Below the pieces are notes generated by a model, which was not told the DNA's origin, ran no database searches, and was given only the letters and a program-made list of their open reading frames with translations. The position numbers and the translations under genes are program-made. Below, piece after piece: positions 57,001 through 64,000 of a stretch of DNA of 64,000 nucleotides. Every line of letters begins with the position of its first letter. The first letter of the stretch is position 1. The stretch spans positions 248,001-312,000 of the forward strand of contig NW_017962920.1 in the NCBI RefSeq assembly GCF_001661345.1. The letters are read 5' to 3'. Source of the DNA: Ascoidea rubescens DSM 1968 (taxonomy: Eukaryota; Ascomycota; Saccharomycetes; Ascoideales; Ascoideaceae).

Positions 57001-59961
57001 TTACTGAATTTGACTTAAATCAATACCGGGTGTACCAATCAATTCGGATACCAACTCATTTGCTTCTGATTCGTTTTCAGAAGAAAAATCAATCTCAAAT
57101 GTGTCATTCGAATTTAGCTTCTTCCAAAAAGACTTCGTGACCCTACCGCCCTCAATATTTTGACTTTCTTCAATCCACTCAACATTTTTCTTACCATTTG
57201 TGCTTGCTGAAAACATTATATACTCACTGGAATTGTTGGTCTCTTTGCTTTTTTTGAGTTTTTTATAAACCTTTTCGTTTAAATCCATACTTTTGGCACT
57301 CAATTGTCTCACCATGCTCCCTGATGATGCTTGTGCATTTGATTGGTTGACTCTCACTCCCTCAACAGATCCATCCTTTTCGTTATTATCATTATCATTA
57401 TCATCATCATCATCATCATCATCATCATTGTCAACACCAAATTCATTTTTGAAATACAACTGATTTTCAATGTTTAAACTGGACAACGAGTTGGTTCCAA
57501 TATTGTTGCTAATTGGTGTGTTGGTGTCCCAACTTCCATCTACATTGCTATTAAGCAATTTTTCAAAACAGCTGTCATTAAACGAATGTGTGAGACTTGA
57601 AAATGAAGAAGATAGTCGATTGCCCGGTCGATTGCCATTATATTCTGTCAATGAAGTTCTCTTTAGAGACTTGGAACTGTTACTTCTGATTTTACCATAT
57701 TTGACTTTTGCGTGTTTGTGATCAGTTGAATGAAGCCTTTTTATGCTTGTTTTTCTCTCAATCAGTGTGTGTTTTTTCTCTCGAAAAAACGACTCAAGAG
57801 GAGAACTTTCTGATCGTGGCCGGCAACTGTAATTTATGTTTATTATTTCACTAGAATTCGAACCATCAGGTGAAGTGTCTATATTCTCAAAACCTTTAGC
57901 GCTATTTTCATCGCCAGTACTGCAAATATTCCATCCATATCGTTTCATATCATTCAGATACAACCCGTCCCTTTTGGATATTAACAAGTAGCTGCTTTGG
58001 ATGTGTTGTCTTTTTGAAATGATTCTTGATCTTAGTTTTGATATAGTTGAGTCCAATAAAAATTCAATGCAGCAGTGGTTATGAATCAAATCTATTTTTG
58101 GCCAGGTGGCTCTGGCGCCTCTGACGATGCAGTCCAACAAAAACTCTGGGCTTGGGTCAGTCAACATTTTGTCCAATTCCAAGATCCTAATGCCAGGCAA
58201 TATAGTTATATCCCCAGAGTACTGTTGACTAAAAGCAGATTTGATCTTTTTAGTGATGTCAGTTGAAATGTTCAAGTAATCAAGCGTGTTCAAAAAATGT
58301 ATGAATTCTAGGTTAATGAATTGAAATATACTGTTTGAAATGTTTTTTAATTTAGCACTAAACTCATTTTCGATTTCTCCGCCAACACATTTTAAAGATA
58401 GCTTTAAAAATGGCACAATATGAGGATTCACCTGTGAAACAATAATATGGTTGACATTGAACAATTCTGACAACTTTTGCAAGGGAATATCATTATCCAC
58501 AGAGCCGTCAATGAATTTGACAGATGGGTGATTCCATTCCTGTATTTTACCTGATTTGAGGTTTTTCTCATATAAAGTTGTTGAAGGGAAGAAACCTGGT
58601 AGAGCACACGAAGCACAGACTGCAGACCATACTAAGACGTTTGGAGCTGTCAAGTAGTTTAACAAGTTTGGCTGCTCGTAGGAAGATGCAGACGAGACAG
58701 TAATGTTCAATATCCGGCCGGTTCTGTTGTAGCTTTCTCTGAATGTTAGGTTGCCCAAGAACTCAAACATAGTCTTTTGTAAATGTCTGCTCTCGCACCA
58801 GTTGCCAGTTTTGAAAAAATGGACGAGATTGAAAAAGGCACTCGATAGCTTGTGACCCAAGGAGGTGTCCTTTGGTACTTGGTTTGATATGTGGTTAGGG
58901 TCGTTGCTCAATTCGTTGATGTCACTTGAGAATATATTGAATTTCTTGGACAATATGTCGTCCATTAGCACATTGATTTCTTCGTTTGAATGGGCGCACA
59001 AAATAGCAGCAACAATTGAGCCAGCAGAGCTGCCTGAGATGATTTTGGGCAACAAGTTGATTTCCAATAATGTTGATAGGACGCCAATGTGAAACATGCC
59101 AAAACAACCGCCGCCACTGAGAACAAGTGCAGTTCTGCCTATGGCCTTTCTTGTTTGAATTAATATGGATAGGATGTATCTGTCATCGATGCCAGTTTTG
59201 ATTTCGGGGTTAGCAAAAGAATTGAGAGCGACCTGGCACTCTTCCAAGTAGTCTTGGATCAAGTATTTGGTACCCACCAAGGAATGGCGGTATAAGTTGA
59301 TGTTGTTGATGTTGGCCACATTTCTGAACCATGTTGTTCTGATGATATACAACAACTTTGAATAGTTTTTGGCGCTTCTCAACTGTCTGAGCTCGTTTAG
59401 TTTGAATTGAAGTAGGGCATGGTCATACAAGTTAGATTCGGGCACTGCTTTCCAGTCGTTATTTGATAGCAACAAGTCAATGTTGCTGGAGCAGTTCAAC
59501 CACTCTTTGTACGATGTGGCGATCTTCTGCTGGGAGTACAACGAATTGAGATTGGCTTCAATTTCGTTGGGTGGCCCAATAAACTGTTTGAGTATGGGAA
59601 CTGCCCTGAGGAGATTGACGGAGCTGAGAAAAAGCGACGAGAAATTAAGATCAGTCTTCCTGTGGTACTTGTTTTGTATTTTGGACCTGAGATAGCGAGT
59701 GTAGTTATTGAGTTGGTTGGGCTTGAGAGTGTTGTTGAAGATTCTCAAGGTGGTGGTGGGTGTGCTGTTGGTGTCATTTCCAGTGGCATGTTTGCTGTTG
59801 TTTTGAGAGCCATTCTTGGTGTTGTTATCAGCTTGATTGTCCTTCCCATCGCTTGTGTTTTTCCTGTTCCCACTTTTTCCAAGCGCAACAACATGTCTTT
59901 TAATTAAGGTTTCAGTGATCAACAAAGCGTCAGAATCCGGTGGGAAGATAAACTCCTTCAT
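57001..59961 (-). CDS. TGL4: Triacylglycerol lipase, Tgl4/Tgl5 type (patatin-like)
   Basis: A 986-residue lipid-droplet lipase. An N-terminal region with the TAG-lipase DUF3336-type part (about residues 120-265) is followed by the patatin domain: the oxyanion loop LVLSGGGCFGMFH (283-288), the nucleophile elbow SGSSAGS (310-314), SAVCASCALPGFFPSTTLYEK and the catalytic Asp in FIDGSVDNDIPL. The long C-terminal tail is Ser/Asn-rich with an Asp run coded by a GAT repeat (complement of about 57396-57428). Family knowledge: yeast Tgl3, Tgl4 and Tgl5 hydrolyse stored triacylglycerol; Tgl4 is activated by Cdk1. The length is nearer Tgl4 (910) than Tgl5 (749), but a single ancestral gene could correspond to both. 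The first 900 coding bases are GC-rich. Confidence 0.88.
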   Translation of the reverse strand: MKEFIFPPDSDALLITETLIKRHVVALGKSGNRKNTSDGKDNQADNNTKNGSQNNSKHATGNDTNSTPTTTLRIFNNTLKPNQLNNYTRYLRSKIQNKYHRKTDLNFSSLFLSSVNLLRAVPILKQFIGPPNEIEANLNSLYSQQKIATSYKEWLNCSSNIDLLLSNNDWKAVPESNLYDHALLQFKLNELRQLRSAKNYSKLLYIIRTTWFRNVANINNINLYRHSLVGTKYLIQDYLEECQVALNSFANPEIKTGIDDRYILSILIQTRKAIGRTALVLSGGGCFGMFHIGVLSTLLEINLLPKIISGSSAGSIVAAILCAHSNEEINVLMDDILSKKFNIFSSDINELSNDPNHISNQVPKDTSLGHKLSSAFFNLVHFFKTGNWCESRHLQKTMFEFLGNLTFRESYNRTGRILNITVSSASSYEQPNLLNYLTAPNVLVWSAVCASCALPGFFPSTTLYEKNLKSGKIQEWNHPSVKFIDGSVDNDIPLQKLSELFNVNHIIVSQVNPHIVPFLKLSLKCVGGEIENEFSAKLKNISNSIFQFINLEFIHFLNTLDYLNISTDITKKIKSAFSQQYSGDITILPGIRILELDKMLTDPSPEFLLDCIVRGARATWPKIDLIHNHCCIEFLLDSTISKLRSRIISKRQHIQSSYLLISKRDGLYLNDMKRYGWNICSTGDENSAKGFENIDTSPDGSNSSEIININYSCRPRSESSPLESFFREKKHTLIERKTSIKRLHSTDHKHAKVKYGKIRSNSSKSLKRTSLTEYNGNRPGNRLSSSFSSLTHSFNDSCFEKLLNSNVDGSWDTNTPISNNIGTNSLSSLNIENQLYFKNEFGVDNDDDDDDDDDNDNDNNEKDGSVEGVRVNQSNAQASSGSMVRQLSAKSMDLNEKVYKKLKKSKETNNSSEYIMFSASTNGKKNVEWIEESQNIEGGRVTKSFWKKLNSNDTFEIDFSSENESEANELVSELIGTPGIDLSQIQ

Positions 59962-60902
59962 GATTTGTCAAATACAGCAGGGTGTCGATGTAATGTGGGC
60001 AATAGGGATATGATAGTAGATATGGGTATCGACGAAGAGATCGATAGAAATAAAGATACAAGAATATAGAAGAGTATAGATCTATGCATAGACGTAGCGT
60101 TGGAACAATAACTAATCAAGCGCTGGTAGATATATAAATCAAAGAGCGATGCTCAGAAAAGCAGATGCAAAAAACAAAAAACAAGGAGAATGCAGCCGGT
60201 CAGTACTGCCGCTGCACTTCCGACTATGGCAGATAGAGGCTTTCGGGTATAAACCGGCCGTTCGGAAATCCAGCAGCGCAGGAAACAGCTGTTTGCGTTG
60301 CCGAACAAAAACATACGCACAGCCATCGCGAACACAGTTTTGTTTTTCGACTGTTGATTCCGAGCCAGACAACGAATTCTCCGTGAGATTTCTGTCGAGA
60401 AGTAGTGCACTCTCAGAACCAAACACTTATGATTCTAAATTGTGAGAGCCACAGGCACAGATCGAGTTAGTTGAAGCGGAGGTATGAATCATCGCTGATA
60501 CACGCATACGGGAAGTTCGGAGTTTTCAAGCATGGTCCGGCTGATTGTTCGGCTGTTCAACAACCGGAGATTGTGTGGCTGAAATGCCCACCGTGCACAG
60601 TACGGAAAAAACACAAACACGCAGAACACCGTGGGAACACAATCATGGTGTAAATATTCAAGCTGTTTGGTGCCAAAAGTCGCCGAACATTTCTTTTGTA
60701 GCTGAGAAGGAATGAGCCTTTCTACAGTGGTAAATTACGCCGCGATTTTGGTGAGAACGTGGTGGAAATGCGGACAAAACACTGCTTTGCTCTTTGATTA
60801 TATCGTGTCGGCCCAATCGGGAAAGTCTCGCGGACCGGTGAGAAAGGAAGAAAAAGGAAGAATTAAAACAAAACCATAAAATCAATAGTCTCTTTATCAT
60901 AA
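59962..60902. promoter_or_regulatory. Divergent promoter TGL4 / SMD2 with a GC peak
   Basis: 941 bp. The part at about 60140-60850 is GC-rich with many CG dinucleotides and long open frames on both strands that I take as composition artefacts. A tract of ATAGATATGGGTAT-like units lies at 60000-60090. No RNA gene was recognised. Confidence 0.5.
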
Positions 60903-61316
60903 ATGGCGTAAGTACATTTGATACTCAGTGTAAATGGAAAAATAATAAACAATTTACTAACTGCATTATTCAGAGATTTGGCTGATAAACCTAGATCTGA
61001 GCTATCTGAGCTTGAATTACAACAGCTCGAAGAATACGAGTTCAGCAATGGGCCAATGTCGTTGCTCAAAGAAGCAGTCGAGACTCATTCACCAGTTATC
61101 ATCAGTTGCAGAAACAATCACAAATTGATAGCCAGAATCAAAGCATTCGATAGGCACACAAACATGGTCCTAGAAAACGTCAAAGAACTATGGACAGAGA
61201 TTCCAAGAAACAGCCATGGTAAAAAATTGAAGCCCATTTCAAAAGAGAGGTTTGTAAGTAAAATGTTTCTCAGAGGCGATTCAGTAATAGTGGTCTTTAA
61301 AGCTCCAGTTGTTTAA
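60903..61316 (+). CDS. SMD2: Spliceosomal core protein Sm D2, two exons
   Basis: Exon 1 is only 60903-60907 (ATGGC), the intron 60908-60973, and exon 2 is 60974-61316; the spliced protein has 115 residues. The start becomes [22 protein letters not shown], and the rest is the Sm fold: [53 protein letters not shown] with Sm1, and [18 protein letters not shown] with Sm2. S. cerevisiae SmD2 has 110 residues and is almost the same. Family knowledge: it is part of the Sm ring of U1, U2, U4 and U5 snRNPs. An unspliced start upstream of exon 2 would give an N-terminus unlike the family and would begin with a non-ATG codon. Confidence 0.95.
60908..60973 (+). other. SMD2 intron
   Basis: 66 nt. The donor is GTAAGT, the branch site TTTACTAACTG, and the acceptor TTCAG. 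It interrupts the second codon (GC|A), so almost the whole protein is in exon 2. Confidence 0.92.
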
Positions 61317-61621
61317 TTTTTTTTGAATGATTCACAATCAATCACCATTACACATCTCTCTGGGCACTGATATACCTTCTCTCTCAACAGGGACTTTCTT
61401 TTTGGCAAGCAATTGAGTACAACCACACCAAACCTGTTCAGGTCATTTATCTCCACTCCTCTTCAGACACATTTGCTTTGTTTATACACATTTAATTCAT
61501 ATTTAAATAGTTTAGCTACTTTGTAGTTTCTACTCCCTGCCATCACATATTGGTATATTCAGATATAAATCAGCTACTCAATCAGCTACTCAATCAACTA
61601 TCAACTTGGAACTTACTCAAA
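61317..61621. other. Intergenic: SMD2 3' region and promoter of small membrane protein
   Basis: 305 bp, ordinary composition; the direct repeat CAGCTACTCAAT occurs just before the next gene (about 61570-61593). No other feature was recognised. Confidence 0.4.
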
Positions 61622-61849
61622 ATGATGATCGAATCGAATCTCATGAAGCACTTGCTCTCCAGCTCCAAGAAGGCGTACCACCACTTCTTCAAGGTAAGTC
61701 CCCAGGCCTACATGATAATCAACTCGCGAAAGCCCATCACCAAGGGCGTTGTCTATCTCAGCACTGTTTCACTTGTTACTTATTACTCCCTCCAGGGCTG
61801 GAAATCGCAGCAGTTCGAACCCAGCCAAACTTTGTTCTTCACCACCTGA
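61622..61849 (+). CDS. Small single-span membrane protein, perhaps mitochondrial
   Basis: A 75-residue frame. The N-terminal 30 residues are basic and amphipathic without acids after residue 4 (MKHLLSSSKKAYHHFFKV), followed by a short hydrophobic span (GVVYLSTVSLVTYYSL) and a short tail (GWKSQQFEPSQTLFF). Codons end mostly in C or G, unlike chance frames in this region, which supports real coding. The plan fits small inner-membrane mitochondrial proteins (complex IV or ATP synthase accessory type), but I do not recognise an orthologue. The start is the first of two adjacent ATGs. A GTAAGT inside could be a splice donor, but the frame stays open through it. Confidence 0.55.
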   Translation: MMIESNLMKHLLSSSKKAYHHFFKVSPQAYMIINSRKPITKGVVYLSTVSLVTYYSLQGWKSQQFEPSQTLFFTT

Positions 61850-62005
61850 CTTTTCTGGCTTGGATCGGAAATTTTTCGAATTATATCAAAATACTGGTAT
61901 ATTCAATTATTCACTATACTCTAACAATACTATAATATTTCTCTTTCTTTTCAATATTGTTGATATTTTCTACTCATTTTTATAAAGCCCATATATGTTA
62001 TTGCA
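61850..62005. promoter_or_regulatory. GUF1 promoter spacer
   Basis: 156 bp, AT-rich, with TATAAAG-like sequence near 61981. No specific site was recognised. Confidence 0.35.
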
Positions 62006-64000
62006 ATGATAACAAAGGCTCTTTCAGGGTCATTATTCATTAAGCCCATTTTCACCTATACCACTTTTAAAAAAATTCCTTTTTATTCTTTAAGTTCAAG
62101 TTCAAGTTCAAATTCAAATTCATATTCATATTCATATTCATATTCATATTCATATTCACGTTTCTCAACCTTTTCAAAACTTTTAAATAATAACACTGAA
62201 AATAACAATAAAATAAAAAAACAAAATTCAAGTGCCAAAAAAGAAGATAAAGTCAAACTCGAAACTCAAGAAAGAATATCAAAAATCCCAATTAGTAACT
62301 ACAGAAATTTCTCGATAGTCGCGCATATCGACCATGGAAAATCAACTCTAAGTGACCGATTATTGGAATTAACAGGCGTAATTAAACCTGGCGATAACAA
62401 GCAAGTCTTGGATAAGCTAGATGTTGAAAGAGAACGAGGCATAACAATAAAAGCACAGACATGTTCAATGATTTACAACTATAACAACACAGACTATCTC
62501 TTACATTTGGTTGATTGTCCCGGTCATGTTGATTTCAGATCAGAGGTGACAAGAAGTTTTGCTTCAGTTAATGGAGCTTTGCTACTAATTGATGCCTCTC
62601 AGGGTGTTCAAGCTCAAACTGTTGCAAACTTTTACTTGGCCTATTCACTAAATTTAAAACTAATCCCAATTATAAACAAAATAGACATGGATAATGCTGA
62701 TATTCCAAAATCAATTGATCAAATCAAAAATTTCTTTGAGTTGCCCACAGAAGATATAATCTCTGTATCTGCGAAAACAGGTTTAAATGTTCCAAGTATT
62801 TTGCCGGCTATTATAGAAAAGATCCCATCTCCAACTGGAGATATCAGCGGGAGATTGAAATCGTTTATTGTGGATTCATGGTATGATTCCTATGTTGGCT
62901 GTGTTTTACTAATCAAGATTGTTGATGGAGTTTTGAAAAAAGGTCAAAGAATAATGTCTGCTCACACAAGAAAAAAATACGAAGTCAAGGAGTTGGGTAT
63001 AATGTATCCCGATAGATTCGCAATGGACCAAATATCAGCAGGGCAAGTTGGTTATATAATCCCAGGGATGAAAAATTCTTCTGAAGCGCTAATAGGAGAT
63101 ACTTTAATGTTGGTTGGTCAGGAAGTTGAACCATTGCCTGGGTTTGAAGAATCAAAACCAATGGTGTTTGTTGGAGCCTTTCCAAGTAACGGTGGTGAGT
63201 TTCAAATGTTAGATGAAAGTTTGCAAAAATTAGTTTTAAATGATAGAAGTGTCACTTTGCAAAAGGAAACGTCGAATGCTTTAGGCCAAGGCTGGAGAAT
63301 TGGATTTTTGGGTTCATTACATGCTTCTGTTTTCAAAGAAAGACTAGAAAAAGAATATGGTGCTCAATTGATCATCACTGCTCCAACTGTGCCATATAAA
63401 GTTCAATTCAAAGATGGAAAAGAAAAAATAATCAGCAATCCCGATGACTTTCCTGACTATACAACAAGAGGTGGTAGGATTGAATCGCTTTTGGAACCCT
63501 TTGTCGAAATCATGTCAACCTTTCCAAGTGATTTCTTGGGAACTGTTATAAAATTGTGTCAAGATAATAGAGGTATTCAAACTGATCTCCAATACTTGAA
63601 CACCGGGCAGGTTTTGTTGAAATATCGAATTCCATTGAGCAGACTAGTCGATGACTTTTTTGGCAAATTAAAATCAGCCACATCCGGATATGCTTCTCTA
63701 GACTACGAAGATGCCGGTTATGAAATATCAGACATTATCAAGCTAGAGTTGTTGGTAAATGGAAAGGGAATAGATGCCTTGGCCCAGGTTATGCATAAAA
63801 GCGAGATTGAAAGCACAGCCAAACACTGGGTTAAAAAATTCAAACAGCATATCCGATTCCAGTTATTTGATGTGATCATTCAGGCAAAAGCGAACAACAA
63901 GATTATGGCAAGAGAAACCATAAAGGCAAAGAGAAAGGATGTTTTGGCCAAGTTGCATGCCTCTGATGTGTCGAGAAGAAAGAAATTGCTATCGAAACAA
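62006..64000 (+). CDS. GUF1: Mitochondrial translation factor Guf1 (EF4/LepA), 3' partial
   Basis: 665 codons to the window end with no stop; S. cerevisiae Guf1 has 645, so only a few codons are missing. An N-terminal presequence-like region (residues 1-95) without homology precedes the GTPase domain: [19 protein letters not shown] (P loop), [12 protein letters not shown] (switch I), DCPGHVDF (switch II), NKIDMDNAD (NKID) and [10 protein letters not shown]. LepA signatures follow: [72 protein letters not shown] and VHKSEIE-like MHKSEIES. Family knowledge: Guf1 is a ribosome-dependent GTPase that promotes accurate mitochondrial translation under stress. The presequence holds a (Tyr-Ser)n run from a 6-bp microsatellite. 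Confidence 0.95.
   Translation, partial: MITKALSGSLFIKPIFTYTTFKKIPFYSLSSSSSSNSNSYSYSYSYSYSYSRFSTFSKLLNNNTENNNKIKKQNSSAKKEDKVKLETQERISKIPISNYRNFSIVAHIDHGKSTLSDRLLELTGVIKPGDNKQVLDKLDVERERGITIKAQTCSMIYNYNNTDYLLHLVDCPGHVDFRSEVTRSFASVNGALLLIDASQGVQAQTVANFYLAYSLNLKLIPIINKIDMDNADIPKSIDQIKNFFELPTEDIISVSAKTGLNVPSILPAIIEKIPSPTGDISGRLKSFIVDSWYDSYVGCVLLIKIVDGVLKKGQRIMSAHTRKKYEVKELGIMYPDRFAMDQISAGQVGYIIPGMKNSSEALIGDTLMLVGQEVEPLPGFEESKPMVFVGAFPSNGGEFQMLDESLQKLVLNDRSVTLQKETSNALGQGWRIGFLGSLHASVFKERLEKEYGAQLIITAPTVPYKVQFKDGKEKIISNPDDFPDYTTRGGRIESLLEPFVEIMSTFPSDFLGTVIKLCQDNRGIQTDLQYLNTGQVLLKYRIPLSRLVDDFFGKLKSATSGYASLDYEDAGYEISDIIKLELLVNGKGIDALAQVMHKSEIESTAKHWVKKFKQHIRFQLFDVIIQAKANNKIMARETIKAKRKDVLAKLHASDVSRRKKLLSKQ
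62101..62158 (+). repeat. 6-bp microsatellite (TTCATA)n / (TTCAAG)n in GUF1
   Basis: About seven TTCATA units preceded by TTCAAG and TTCAAA variants, coding alternating Ser and Tyr in the presequence. Unit length of six keeps the frame when copy number changes. Confidence 0.9.

Noticed and set aside
60139-60653. Open frames on both strands in the TGL4/SMD2 spacer
   Set aside because: Overlapping frames on both strands in a GC-rich patch, with no domain, signal or conserved start.
61699-61704. GTAAGT inside the small membrane-protein gene as a splice donor
   Set aside because: The frame stays open with consistent codon use, and no good branch site plus acceptor follows at normal distance.

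Overview
The window is nuclear DNA from a budding yeast (Saccharomycotina). Evidence: AT-rich DNA, compact mostly single-exon genes, long Asn/Asp/Glu runs, a few short introns with yeast-type GTATGT and TACTAAC signals, and a full set of yeast orthologues (HUL4, URB2, STE13/DAP2, PPS1, KCH1, COA3, UTP18, BNA6, CTK2, CCT8, MCR1, RFA3, NNR2, PPE1, QNS1, FMP42, BOR1, TGL4/5, SMD2, GUF1). I cannot name the genus. CTG codons fall at positions that suit leucine (for example a membrane segment of the MFS transporter), so I see no sign of CUG reassignment, but the test is weak.

Layout. 1-20 kb: end of the HECT ligase HUL4, ribosome-biogenesis factor URB2, a type II membrane dipeptidyl aminopeptidase, a KRE1-like wall protein, the phosphatase PPS1, the potassium transporter KCH1, the split gene COA3, and UTP18. 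19-37 kb: a DHA1 drug/polyamine-type transporter, BNA6, three-exon CTK2, CCT8, an unrecognised coiled-coil gene, MCR1, RFA3, three-exon NNR2, PPE1, QNS1 and FMP42. 37-45 kb: a 1042-residue coiled-coil protein ending in a SUMO-like domain, an intact F-box/LRR gene, and an unassigned helical-repeat gene. 45-56.5 kb: an unstable block with two broken F-box/LRR genes, a decayed unidentified gene, ambiguous bases and an assembly gap, intact BOR1, and a decayed yapsin protease gene. 57-64 kb: a TGL4/5 lipase, SMD2 with an intron, a small membrane protein, and GUF1 running off the end.

Links between genes. Four genes in about 13 kb touch NAD(H) chemistry: BNA6 and QNS1 (de novo NAD synthesis), NNR2 (repair of hydrated NADH) and MCR1 (NADH use). 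URB2 and UTP18, both ribosome biogenesis factors, each have an RRPE motif upstream. RFA3 has a joined MCB/SCB-like site, as expected for a G1/S gene.

Four gene models need introns: COA3, CTK2, NNR2 and SMD2. Two of the six introns appear to end in AAG rather than YAG. Local GC peaks (about 5.8, 13.8, 19.1, 27.2, 40.5, 53.5 and 60.4 kb) spread into neighbouring coding ends whatever their strand. The strongest candidates for follow-up are the SUMO-tailed protein and the decaying F-box/LRR cluster.
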